39,032 nt of DNA from DAOQVB01 sp964400865 (GCA_964400865.1 CAYNWG010000007.1:1-39032); one strand, 5' to 3'; shown: positions 25,798 through 33,673, counted from the stretch's first letter. Notes: generated by a model from the letters alone, not told the origin. Made by a program: numbers and translations.

Positions 25798-27242
25798 ACT
25801 GATTTTGACCATGCTAGGAGCACAAATAATAATTCAAAAGTTGGATCTTGATTGTACAAAGCATGAAATTGAGACGAGATAATAAATGAGACAATGGCAG
25901 TAAAAATCGCAATCCTCTCTAGATTTTTTTTAGGATTGCAACTAGTACGCAATTTCATAAGCGACAGACTAATAATTATAATAAGAACTGTCACCATCGG
26001 CATTCCCATTTCTGAGGCAAGCAATAAGAATGTGTTATGAACAGGAAACATAAAGCCTCTCAATTCAGGTACTAAATCTCTCTGAGCCATTGCTCGTACA
26101 AAGTGGTTTGGTCCAACACCAAAAAATGGATGCTGGGAGATTATCACCAATGATTCTTGCATGAGCTGCACTCTCACTTTTCCACTTCCAGCTGAAATAA
26201 AATCAGGGATGGTTGCAATTCTCTCTCTCATATTGGGTACGAAAGCGAATACCAGCAGCATTAGAGCTACAAAAAGAAAAATAATTATTTTCTTGAACTT
26301 TAAACTCTTTTTTTTAGTTTCTGACCATAAAAATACTAGAAAAGTAAATGCGGAAATAATCCATGCGCTTCGACTGAATGAGCCGTATATGGCAATGCTA
26401 CCCAATATAAAGACTAAAACTACTACTATAAAAACCAAAGCACTATAGGCAGTTAACTTATTTTTGAATATTGCATATCGTTCGATTAATTTCCAAAGTA
26501 CGAATGGCAGTAATAAAACCATTAAAGATCCAAAATATGTTGGATGACCAACTAATCCAGTCACTCTAAAAATACTTGGGCCATCACTTGTAAAATATCC
26601 ACTTTCTCGTAATCCATAGGCATCATTTAAATATATTGGTAGTTGGTTGGCATTAAATAACTGATAAACACCCACAGCAGCCTGAAATGCAAAGACAGAT
26701 ACCAGAGTAGCAATAACCAATTGCTTAAATGTAGCATTTTTGAGCAGTTCTGAAGAAATAAAAAATAGTGCTATTGCTGAAAATAACCGTATAAATCCAG
26801 AATAAGCTAGCAAGTAGTCTGAAGAAATTAAAACCGATAAGCCGCCTAGTGACATTAAAATTATTAATAATACATTTCTTAGCGATGAAGCTGATTTTGT
26901 TTTGAATAAGAGCATGATTGCCAAACAAAGAATCAAAATTAGTTTTATAGACAATCCAAAATAAATTGAGTAACTACTCATCCATGGTTCTGCACCCCTT
27001 GCTAATACTAATAGATTTATACCTCTGATGCCTTTTTCCAACCAAATTACGTTAATGCAAGTTAAAAAAAGTGTTTGAGTTAGGGTGGTCTTTTTTACGA
27101 GCAATAATGATAGAGCAAGAGTGCAAGTAACTAAAATCATGGATTTGATATCGTTTACAAACAACAGCGAAATATTGAAAAGTACGAGAATAAGTAAGTA
27201 AAATGAAACTCTACTTTTTATAATAAATATTAGATCATTCAT
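25794..27242 (-). CDS. O-antigen ligase/polymerase (Wzy/WaaL-like) membrane protein
   Basis: 482 residues with about 12 membrane segments. The core shows GSFSRSAWIISA, RVQLMQESLVIISQHPFFGVGPNHF and PVHNTFLLLASEMGMP, the Wzy_C motifs with the conserved Arg and His. It is much shorter than the 838-residue paralogue at 18261 and has no soluble tail. Acts outside the membrane on lipid-linked glycan. Overlaps its upstream gene by 8 nt and its downstream gene by 4 nt. Confidence 0.9.
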   Translation of the reverse strand: MNDLIFIIKSRVSFYLLILVLFNISLLFVNDIKSMILVTCTLALSLLLVKKTTLTQTLFLTCINVIWLEKGIRGINLLVLARGAEPWMSSYSIYFGLSIKLILILCLAIMLLFKTKSASSLRNVLLIILMSLGGLSVLISSDYLLAYSGFIRLFSAIALFFISSELLKNATFKQLVIATLVSVFAFQAAVGVYQLFNANQLPIYLNDAYGLRESGYFTSDGPSIFRVTGLVGHPTYFGSLMVLLLPFVLWKLIERYAIFKNKLTAYSALVFIVVVLVFILGSIAIYGSFSRSAWIISAFTFLVFLWSETKKKSLKFKKIIIFLFVALMLLVFAFVPNMRERIATIPDFISAGSGKVRVQLMQESLVIISQHPFFGVGPNHFVRAMAQRDLVPELRGFMFPVHNTFLLLASEMGMPMVTVLIIIISLSLMKLRTSCNPKKNLERIAIFTAIVSFIISSQFHALYNQDPTFELLFVLLAWSKSV

Positions 27243-28089
27243 CTTTGATTGAAATTATTGTTGCTCCAGCAATGTCAGTATTTTCCATAGAAACCCAAAT
27301 ATCGCTTCCTACCGATATCTTTTGATGCCCACCATAGTACCAACTGTCTGAATGTTTTTCTACCATAATTTTCAGTTCTATTTGCGAATTCACTTTGTTG
27401 ATATCTTGAATAAGTTCGAGCGTATTATTTCTATTTTCAATTTCTAATACACTGCTACGATAAGAATTTTTCTTCAAGACTTCCGCAATTACTTCATTAC
27501 CATTAGAAGCTGTGCTACCAACTTGTATCGCGTCATACTGCCACGTATGTATGCCCTCCTGGACAACAGTAACATATTTAAATTTTCTAGTAACAGCATT
27601 CACTGAATAATCGTCATCTATTATGTCCGCCACCAATTCAATATTTGGAAAATTAATATGTATTTGCCTACCAACTACGATAGGTTGACCATTAAAAATA
27701 AATTGATTAGTAGAATAATCAAAGTAACCATTTACTGTGATTGTTAGGTAAATGTCAAAGTCAGCCCCAGATCTTGAGTATTTTTCTACCAAATCAGTCG
27801 TGGCTATTACCCTACCTTGTCCATTATATGCATTCATACCCGCATGTAATTGTTCCGCGTACCAATAGGGAGGCCTAAATCCCTCGTATTGTTTATAGGA
27901 ACTTGTCCAATTTTCACCAGTGATTTTAACTTGGATTGTCCTTGTAGGCGAACTACTATCAATTCGAAAATACTTCACAACAGCCAAGACGCCCAATAAA
28001 ATACAACACAATAATATAAAAGCAATAGGATTGATCCTCGAGTTCATTTTCCTAACCCAATTAAGAAATTTATTCAATAGTTTTTCCAT
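27235..28089 (-). CDS. Membrane-anchored protein of unknown function (DUF4330-like)
   Basis: 284 residues. One membrane segment (about 19-38) and a large beta-rich exterior domain, repeating a pattern like GRVIATTDLVEKYSR and GNEVIAEVLKKNSYR, which recalls DUF4330-type domains; this link is tentative. It lies between the S26/nucleotidyltransferase fusion gene and the Wzy-like gene and overlaps both (16 nt and 8 nt), so it is tied to them by translation. Its role is unknown. Confidence 0.55.
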   Translation of the reverse strand: MEKLLNKFLNWVRKMNSRINPIAFILLCCILLGVLAVVKYFRIDSSSPTRTIQVKITGENWTSSYKQYEGFRPPYWYAEQLHAGMNAYNGQGRVIATTDLVEKYSRSGADFDIYLTITVNGYFDYSTNQFIFNGQPIVVGRQIHINFPNIELVADIIDDDYSVNAVTRKFKYVTVVQEGIHTWQYDAIQVGSTASNGNEVIAEVLKKNSYRSSVLEIENRNNTLELIQDINKVNSQIELKIMVEKHSDSWYYGGHQKISVGSDIWVSMENTDIAGATIISIKDE

Positions 28090-29603
28090 AACAAATCAGA
28101 TCTTCTTATAAATGCTGATACTACTATTATCAAGAGGTAAATAACAATCCTTGGCCTAAGCAATCTTACTAGTGGGACAGCGGGATCAATAATGAGTTGA
28201 ATGAAATGGGCTTCTAACGTAAACGGCCATGCTTCGTACGAAGCGTCATACCACCACATTTTCCTGGAATCTTTTTGCATTACCTGTCCGAATGTGGTTA
28301 CCATAAGTACCAGTCTTAGTCGCCAGTTATTCGTTACCAACTGCTCGATTTCTTTTGAGAGTTTGTGCTGATAAAGCAATTCACTACGAGCAATAATAAG
28401 GATCACAATCCACTTTACTGAGAAACTTTCTGCATATTTTAGGACGCTTTTTAATTTGAGCCTACTATTTGATAAATATAACCACTCATATATTTTTTTG
28501 TATACTCCAAAACCCTTGGCAAAATCATTGTTCCAAAAATTTACTATAGTTGCCAACAACAGCATTTCATTAACCTCCCTCGTTTTTTTCTCAACTTTCC
28601 ATATTTGCTTGGTCAACCGAGAAACTTGCAGCTTATTTACCTGATGAATGCGTGGAATCGCTACCACCCAGTGTAAATCTACCTCTATATCATTGGGAGA
28701 CACTAGCGTAAGTCCCTGAGGGGGTACATTTTTTTTAACACAACCAATAGCTTCCAGTACGCTAATTGCTCTATCCCATTGATTTTTCTTGATAAGTAAA
28801 TCAATATCTGCTCCCCACTCTATCTCCTCAACTTCATACAGTTGCTTCTTCAATGGAAAATATGAAATGCCATGCTGCTTGAATGTATCGGTGATGGTAT
28901 TTGCATATAAACTAATTTTTTTTCTTAGCAAAATGCTTGAAATATTTTTCAAAGTTATTGATCTACTTACCTTCATAGCTTCGGGCAGTGAAGATAAAAT
29001 CTTCCCGATATGAGTCGGTGAAATTTTATTTAGTAAACACCAATCTATAAAAGCTCTACTGGGACGTTCTCTTTTCTTCTCATTGAATAAGTACTCATAA
29101 AACTCTTTCTCTTGAGGATTTAGTACGTGCGATTTAATAATTATTTGAAATATGTGTAATTGATATTTGTGATCTTTCGTACATATGTATAATAATCGAC
29201 CGAATAATTTCACAAGTAACCTAGCTTCCCAGCCAGACATACTCCCAAAAAAGCAATATAATCGTAGTATTATTTTTGTAACTGTTTTTTGTTGAATCCG
29301 AAAATTAACTGAGTGATCGTACCTTGATGCACGAGATACGGTACCAATAACATCTTTTTTTTCAATCCATCCATCATGACTACTATTATTATCTCCCTTT
29401 AGTAAATATTCATTTGGAATATTTTTCTTGATATCAACAACTCGATGTACTATCAATTTATCATTGATTAATCCGAAACATACATCTCCTATACCAATAT
29501 CTAGGTTGCATTTGCGTATGTGCAACACAGAATCCGAAGGAATGCTTGGCAGCATGCTGAAACCAGAAGAGATATAATAAGTAGTTTCTAATTCATTATG
29601 CAT
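28074..29603 (-). CDS. Fusion: S26-type signal peptidase domain + PF14907-like nucleotidyltransferase
   Basis: 509 residues. Residues 8-90 are an S26 peptidase core: SGFSMLPS with Ser16, VHRVV with His53 where bacterial enzymes have Lys, and LKGDNN...D with Asp71 or Asp77; this is the Ser-His form of archaeal and ER signal peptidases and SipW. No N-terminal membrane anchor is seen. Residues about 180-420 match the PF14907 nucleotidyltransferase family: ISYFPLKKQLYE, GADIDLLIKK (Asp266, Asp268) and DIEVDLHWVV (Asp309). A C-terminal hydrophobic segment (about 475-498) probably anchors it. The two parts are usually separate genes. The ATG is the only usable start, being shared with the divergent gene within ATGCAT. 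Confidence 0.75.
   Translation of the reverse strand: MHNELETTYYISSGFSMLPSIPSDSVLHIRKCNLDIGIGDVCFGLINDKLIVHRVVDIKKNIPNEYLLKGDNNSSHDGWIEKKDVIGTVSRASRYDHSVNFRIQQKTVTKIILRLYCFFGSMSGWEARLLVKLFGRLLYICTKDHKYQLHIFQIIIKSHVLNPQEKEFYEYLFNEKKRERPSRAFIDWCLLNKISPTHIGKILSSLPEAMKVSRSITLKNISSILLRKKISLYANTITDTFKQHGISYFPLKKQLYEVEEIEWGADIDLLIKKNQWDRAISVLEAIGCVKKNVPPQGLTLVSPNDIEVDLHWVVAIPRIHQVNKLQVSRLTKQIWKVEKKTREVNEMLLLATIVNFWNNDFAKGFGVYKKIYEWLYLSNSRLKLKSVLKYAESFSVKWIVILIIARSELLYQHKLSKEIEQLVTNNWRLRLVLMVTTFGQVMQKDSRKMWWYDASYEAWPFTLEAHFIQLIIDPAVPLVRLLRPRIVIYLLIIVVSAFIRRSDLLWKNY
29573..29578 (+). promoter_or_regulatory. -10 box TATAAT before the HprK-like gene
   Basis: Consensus TATAAT, 19 nt before the ATG at 29598. 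It lies inside the coding region of the divergent S26 fusion gene. No -35 was assigned. Confidence 0.4.
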
Positions 29604-30740
29604 AACGTACTAGCAAACTTCTTTGGTATAAAAATAAGCTTTTCCAGTAATTCTGAAAAGCTGTTATCCGAAATCAGATCAAAGTATAGCGCATTTCTAT
29701 TACCCATGAAGAGTAAAGTCAAACTGAACGCTCGAGTGGTTTTATCTGAGGGTAAAAACAATATCATGATAGATGACTCAGGTCTGCATATCTCGTGTCA
29801 ATCAATATCTGATAACTTACTCTGGTTTAATGATGCCCTGAGAGCCTATTTTATTTCATTCTTTCATACTTATAATGGTTTCTTTTTTCATGCATCCAGC
29901 GCAATTATTAATCATCATGCTTTTATCTTTCTTGGAAGTGAAAATACCGGTAAATCTACGAAGAGAAAACAGCTCAGTCAGCAAACTTCTTTAGGCGACG
30001 ATGTTGCCATAGTAAGAATAATAAATAGAACTCCAATACTTTTTGGCTCACCCTTTTATCAAAAGACAAAGATCAACTATCCAAATAAAAAATATAAGCA
30101 TCCTATTTTTTGCTTTCTTGAGCAGTCGGAATTTGATATGATTATCTCAATTAAAAAACCGATTAGCTTGATATCAAGGAACATTTTTTTAATACATCAT
30201 ACTGAGTTTATTAATGCTTTTCATTTAGTTGCAACGTTTGCATCATTTGATAATCACTTCGTATATAAGAATACTTTGGGTAACTCCCCAACTCCGTTGT
30301 TGAAAGCTTTATTAAAATTTAATAACCCCAGCCAATTCTCTACCAAATCTATCAACCCAAAACTACTTAACGAGTTTAAATATACTATAGAATCCTTCGG
30401 TGTAATTATGACTTCATCACTACAACACATGAATGTTATTAGAGGGCTGAGCTGGTTATTTGAATTTGGCGAAGATCTTGCGGTTGGTTCTGTTGCAAAA
30501 CAATTTATGGTATCACAAAAGACAATTACATCTTCCCATCGTGAAAAGATTGACAAATTTCTTCAAGGTGTATTTGAAACAGATTTTTATACCTTTCCAT
30601 TAATTCTCAGTGAAATTGGCCACAATACATTCGAAATTGTTGATGGCAATCACAGATCAATTGCCAACTATATTAAATACATCAGAACAGGAATAAATAT
30701 CCCGATACCCATATTGTTAGTGAACAAAGAAAAAGTTTGA
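29598..30740 (+). CDS. HprK-like kinase domain fused to a ParB/sulfiredoxin-like tail
   Basis: 380 residues. Residues 80-180: YNGFFFHASSAIINHHAFIFLGSENTGKST (Walker A 113-121), LGDDVAIV (Asp134, Asp135) and SPFYQK, which is the HPr kinase/phosphatase fold; in lasso-peptide and surface-glycan clusters similar proteins are called HprK-related kinases. Residues about 315-375 (PLILSEIGHNTFEIVDGNHRSIANYI) carry the DGxHR core of the ParB/sulfiredoxin-like fold, which binds nucleotides in its relatives. No HPr or PTS genes are in the window, so a sugar-catabolite role is unlikely. The start codon is back-to-back with that of the divergent gene. Confidence 0.7.
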   Translation: MHNVLANFFGIKISFSSNSEKLLSEIRSKYSAFLLPMKSKVKLNARVVLSEGKNNIMIDDSGLHISCQSISDNLLWFNDALRAYFISFFHTYNGFFFHASSAIINHHAFIFLGSENTGKSTKRKQLSQQTSLGDDVAIVRIINRTPILFGSPFYQKTKINYPNKKYKHPIFCFLEQSEFDMIISIKKPISLISRNIFLIHHTEFINAFHLVATFASFDNHFVYKNTLGNSPTPLLKALLKFNNPSQFSTKSINPKLLNEFKYTIESFGVIMTSSLQHMNVIRGLSWLFEFGEDLAVGSVAKQFMVSQKTITSSHREKIDKFLQGVFETDFYTFPLILSEIGHNTFEIVDGNHRSIANYIKYIRTGINIPIPILLVNKEKV

Positions 30741-30809
30741 TCACTCAACGACATACTTTTTTATTGCTAGTCTGTACTTTTTCTCATTTACTAATAGTTA
30801 GTTCTTGAT

Positions 30810-30815
30810 TACAAT
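30810..30815 (+). promoter_or_regulatory. -10-like box TACAAT before the PqqD-family gene
   Basis: TACAAT ends 8 nt before the ATG at 30824, giving a leaderless or nearly leaderless transcript. The 83-nt gap from the HprK-like stop suggests that this gene has its own promoter. Confidence 0.4.
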
Positions 30816-30823
30816 TCACCGAA

Positions 30824-31120
30824 ATGAACAAAAAAAACGATGCGCAACTATTTACTATTTGTAAAGATGTGATCTACAAAACCATAGACAACGATGTCTT
30901 TTTGCTCCGTCCCGAAAACTCTACCGTACATTCGCTTAATACCACAGCGAGTGAAATTTGGAGTCTACTAGTTGAATCGGATCGATCTATCGCTGAAATC
31001 GCAAAAATATTAAGTGAAAGTTACGATGCCAACCTGAAAGACATCAAAGAAGATGTTCGTCAAGTAATCACTCACTTAACAAAAAACAACTTCATCAAAT
31101 CAACCAAGAACAAAGACTAG
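30824..31120 (+). CDS. PqqD-family peptide-binding protein (RRE-like)
   Basis: 98 residues. Pattern VFLLRPENSTVHSLNTTASEIWSLLVESDRSIAEIAKIL and VRQVITHLTKNNFIK fits the PqqD fold (winged helix), whose members bind leader peptides of RiPP precursors or act as recognition elements in lasso-peptide (B1) systems. No PQQ biosynthesis gene is present. It follows the HprK-like gene, and its stop is 3 nt from the stop of the convergent 28-codon peptide gene. The obvious candidate partner is that peptide. Confidence 0.85.
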   Translation: MNKKNDAQLFTICKDVIYKTIDNDVFLLRPENSTVHSLNTTASEIWSLLVESDRSIAEIAKILSESYDANLKDIKEDVRQVITHLTKNNFIKSTKNKD

Positions 31121-31123
31121 AAC

Positions 31124-31210
31124 CTAGGTAGGTACGTACGTCTCGACGATTATTTTCTCAACTTTAATTTCTGGTTTAAGATAGGGTTTTTTACAGTCTT
31201 CTTTTTTCAT
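31124..31210 (-). CDS. 28-residue peptide with YxxPxI motif; candidate RiPP-like precursor or leader
   Basis: A reading frame too short for ordinary gene calling. It starts at ATG 31210, 5 nt after a perfect AGGAGG, and stops at TAG 31124. The peptide begins MKKEDCKKPYLKPEI, continues KVEKIIVE and ends TYVPT. YLKPEI (Tyr10, Pro13, Ile15) equals the YxxP-x-(L/I) motif that PqqD-like domains recognise in lasso leaders. If the lasso register applied, the core would be only two residues, so it is not a standard lasso precursor; the tail or the Cys6 may be the functional part, or the peptide may be a substrate of the kinase or nucleotidyltransferase nearby. It lies tail-to-tail with the PqqD gene and divergent from a GT2 gene. 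Confidence 0.6.
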   Translation of the reverse strand: MKKEDCKKPYLKPEIKVEKIIVETYVPT

Positions 31211-31215
31211 TATTT

Positions 31216-31221
31216 CCTCCT
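31216..31221 (-). promoter_or_regulatory. Perfect Shine-Dalgarno AGGAGG of the 28-codon ORF
   Basis: AGGAGG on the - strand, 5 nt before the ATG at 31210. In a window where most genes show no clear ribosome binding site, it is the only intergenic AGGAGG, and it decides that the small ORF is likely translated. Confidence 0.75.
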
Positions 31222-31235
31222 GTTATATTTAGGTT

Positions 31236-31241
31236 ATCATA
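31236..31241 (-). promoter_or_regulatory. -10-like box TATGAT for the 28-codon ORF
   Basis: TATGAT on the - strand, 14 nt before the AGGAGG, so a transcript would include it. The + strand GT2 start at 31259 lies on the other side, making a short divergent control region (31211-31258). No convincing -35. Confidence 0.35.
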
Positions 31242-31258
31242 CATAAATATCAAAAGCA

Positions 31259-32245
31259 ATGACGCAAAGTAAATCAATGGACAGAGGTATTTCGATCATT
31301 ATTCCAACTTTAAACAGAACAAAACTTGTTTCTTTGGTACTATCCAAATTGTTAAAACAAATTTCACTCCATGACGAGATTCTGGTTATCGTTGACCCTG
31401 CTGACTCGTACCAGACCTTTTCAAGATTACGGACTCAATTCAAGTCTAGTAACCTAAAAATTATTCAGGGTACAAGAAAATATAACGTTTCTAGCTTGAG
31501 GAACCTTGGGATTCGACTATCAAATAACAACTATCTGGCATTGCTTGATGATGATTGTGTGCCGACAAATTCTTATGTAAAAAATATTCGGAAAATACTC
31601 TCAAAACATGAGTCAAATATAGTTTTTCAAGGCAATTTTACCAACGTCGTATTGAAGCAGAATGTGTTTGCGACTACTTTTACTAATTCTGTTGATTTTC
31701 ATAATTACTATTTTAGAAACAATATCGCATTTACTTCTACCCCAATCCAACATCTGGTTGTTAACAATTTCTTTGTAAATAAATCCATCCTAAATAAGTA
31801 TTCGATTGCATTTGATGAAAATAACTATCCAACAGTCGGAGAACAGCTTGATATCTCATATAAGTTTCAGCAACATGGTATCAAACTAATTGGCACCAGC
31901 AAAGTTCGGGTTAAACATGTAAAGTATCAATTTGGACTTAAACGATTAATTAAAAGAAGTTTTTTAGAAGGTTATGTGGAAAAAAAACTTGATTATCAGT
32001 ATGGAGCAAATAAATCGGTAAAGAAGTTGTTTTCAGAAAATTTCAAAAAAAATCAGGTAAATAAAATTTTTAGTCACATACGATACTCTCTTCATAATCG
32101 AGAAAATATTTTTGTAATAGCCTTATCAACACTAGGATATTTAGCTTACTTGTTTGGTTTCCTCAATGCTTTGATTGCAGAACATATTCATCGATTACTT
32201 CGTGACCTCCGTCTTGTAAGACTCTCCCCTCATCGATCCAAATAA
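31259..32245 (+). CDS. GT2 family glycosyltransferase
   Basis: 328 residues. GT-A motifs ISIIIPTLNRTKLVSLVL, NVSSLRNLGIRLSNNNYLALLDDDC, and GEQLDISYKFQQHGIKL (acidic residue near the usual ED position). A hydrophobic segment near the C-terminus (about 280-302) could bind the membrane. A second ATG at 31277 is possible. Its last 27 residues overlap the end of the convergent ABC ATPase by 83 bp; the ATPase sequence there looks conserved, so this gene's tail is probably the non-conserved partner. Confidence 0.85.
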   Translation: MTQSKSMDRGISIIIPTLNRTKLVSLVLSKLLKQISLHDEILVIVDPADSYQTFSRLRTQFKSSNLKIIQGTRKYNVSSLRNLGIRLSNNNYLALLDDDCVPTNSYVKNIRKILSKHESNIVFQGNFTNVVLKQNVFATTFTNSVDFHNYYFRNNIAFTSTPIQHLVVNNFFVNKSILNKYSIAFDENNYPTVGEQLDISYKFQQHGIKLIGTSKVRVKHVKYQFGLKRLIKRSFLEGYVEKKLDYQYGANKSVKKLFSENFKKNQVNKIFSHIRYSLHNRENIFVIALSTLGYLAYLFGFLNALIAEHIHRLLRDLRLVRLSPHRSK

Positions 32246-32888
32246 TTCTATTGACGGTTGATTTAAGATATCTCAAATTATGACTGACGAGAACGAAGGT
32301 TTTCTTTTGTTTGTATAATTCAACCAGTTTTTCTCTGGCTTTGATTTGAAATTCCTCATCACCTGCCATGATGGATTCATCAACCAATAAGATGCTTGGG
32401 TTGGCATGAATTGCGATTGCAAAACCCAAACGAAGTTTCATGCCAGATGAGTATGTAAATAGTGGAGCGTTAAAATGCTCTCCGATATCAGCAAATGCTC
32501 TGATGGATTCCATTTTTTGTTTGACTTCTGACTTTGTCATTCCTAAAAGCAATCCATTGAGAAGTACGTTATCTTGTCCCACTAAATCAGGATGAAATCC
32601 AGCTGAAAGATCAATAATTGAAACTATTGATCCTCGTACTATAACTTTGCCGCTTGTTGGAGTTGTAATACCTGCAATTACTTTTATGATTGTAGTTTTA
32701 CCAGCTCCGTTCGAACCAATAATACCCACAGACTCACCTTGATTGATCTTCAAAGATACCTGGTTTAAAGCGGTAAAAATCATTCGTTTATTTTTTACTA
32801 ACAATGATTCAAAAAAAGTAGGTTTTTCCTGCTTAATCTGATATCTTTTGGTAACGTTCACTAACTCAATCGTCACTTTATTTTTCAT
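32163..32888 (-). CDS. ABC transporter ATPase of the polysaccharide exporter (Wzt/TagH-like)
   Basis: 241 residues from ATG 32888; a TTG at 32903 is the alternative. Walker A GSNGAGKTT, signature YSSGMKLRLGFA, Walker B ILLVDESIMAGDEEF, and switch His in LVSHNL. It lacks the C-terminal carbohydrate-binding domain of long Wzt proteins, so it is of the short TagH/KpsT type. It powers export of lipid-linked glycan through the permease encoded just upstream (5 nt away). Its 3' end overlaps the GT2 gene by 83 bp. Confidence 0.93.
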   Translation of the reverse strand: MKNKVTIELVNVTKRYQIKQEKPTFFESLLVKNKRMIFTALNQVSLKINQGESVGIIGSNGAGKTTIIKVIAGITTPTSGKVIVRGSIVSIIDLSAGFHPDLVGQDNVLLNGLLLGMTKSEVKQKMESIRAFADIGEHFNAPLFTYSSGMKLRLGFAIAIHANPSILLVDESIMAGDEEFQIKAREKLVELYKQKKTFVLVSHNLRYLKSTVNRIIWIDEGRVLQDGGHEVIDEYVLQSKH

Positions 32889-32893
32889 TGTAT

Positions 32894-33667
32894 TTACAGC
32901 CAATCATCAAAATTCTTCTGCATAAAATAATACGTGATAATACCCAACACTGAGATAATAGTTCCAGACAGCATGCTGGGAAATAAGTCAATTAACAACA
33001 CACCGCTATTAGCATCTATGACTGAGTGATATCCCTCAATGACAGCATAGAATGGGTTAATAGCAATCCAATGCTTCAATTTTTCGGGCAAATTACTAAT
33101 TGCGTACATTATGGGAGTGCAATAAAACCAAAGTGGCAAAATAGCCTGGATAAAAAAGTTTGTGTCGCGAAACCTTACGTTTAAACTCGACGTCAGTAAT
33201 GAAAATCCAGTAGTTATAAAAAGCAGCCAAATAGTAGGTACAATTAATCGTACAAACACTACAAGATCTGTTTGAAAAAACAACACCAGCACAGTAACAA
33301 ATATGACAATTGAAATAATAAAGTTGAAAAAGTTTGACAATACGATGGATAATACTATTATTTCCTTTGGAAATTTTGCTTTCTGTATCAGGTTTCTTTC
33401 AAAGTAAAACGCGGGAGTTGTTTTTGATAGAGTCATATTAAAGAAATTCCACGGTAAAAGTCCTGAGAATAAATAAAGGTAGTAATTACCAGTAGCAAAG
33501 GGAACAAAATAGCGAAAGATAATCCCAATTACTACCATTTGTAAGAGTGGATTAACGAATACCCACAAAAAGCCTGCAACCGTGTGTTTGTAACGGGCAC
33601 GAATTTCCTTGACCGTCATGGTATGAAGAAAGTCAAGCCAGTGCATATATTTACGTGGAATTTGCAT
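32894..33667 (-). CDS. ABC-2 permease of the polysaccharide exporter (Wzm/TagG-like)
   Basis: 257 residues from ATG 33667, which begins MQIPRKYMHWLDFL; longer frames reach into the divergent epimerase gene and are rejected. Six membrane segments; the family block VKEIRARYKHTVAGFLWVFVNPLLQMVVIGIIF and PLWFYCTPIMYAISNLPEKLKHWIAINPFYAVIEGYHSVI are typical of O-antigen and teichoic-acid exporters. Works with the adjacent ATPase to move glycan to the outer face. A TATACT box lies 6 nt before the ATG. Confidence 0.93.
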   Translation of the reverse strand: MQIPRKYMHWLDFLHTMTVKEIRARYKHTVAGFLWVFVNPLLQMVVIGIIFRYFVPFATGNYYLYLFSGLLPWNFFNMTLSKTTPAFYFERNLIQKAKFPKEIIVLSIVLSNFFNFIISIVIFVTVLVLFFQTDLVVFVRLIVPTIWLLFITTGFSLLTSSLNVRFRDTNFFIQAILPLWFYCTPIMYAISNLPEKLKHWIAINPFYAVIEGYHSVIDANSGVLLIDLFPSMLSGTIISVLGIITYYFMQKNFDDWL

Positions 33668-33673
33668 TTTTAG

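Noticed and set aside
29598..30740. HPr kinase of the PTS catabolite-control system
   Set aside because: No HPr or other PTS gene is in the window, the protein has an unrelated C-terminal domain, and similar HprK-like kinases occur in peptide and glycan clusters.
30741..30823. A second short peptide ORF on the - strand in the gap before the PqqD gene
   Set aside because: The only short frames have no ribosome binding site; one is 6 codons and the other runs into the HprK-like coding region.
30824..31120. PQQ biosynthesis
   Set aside because: Only a PqqD-like protein is present; no PqqA, B, C or E was seen.
28074..31210. Ordinary lasso-peptide cluster
   Set aside because: No asparagine-synthetase-like cyclase or transglutaminase-like B2 protease is present, and the peptide would have a core of only two residues in the lasso register.
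31259..32245. The overlap of GT2 and ABC genes as a sign of sequencing error
   Set aside because: Both frames are open to the end and no frameshift is needed; overlap by lost stop is simpler.
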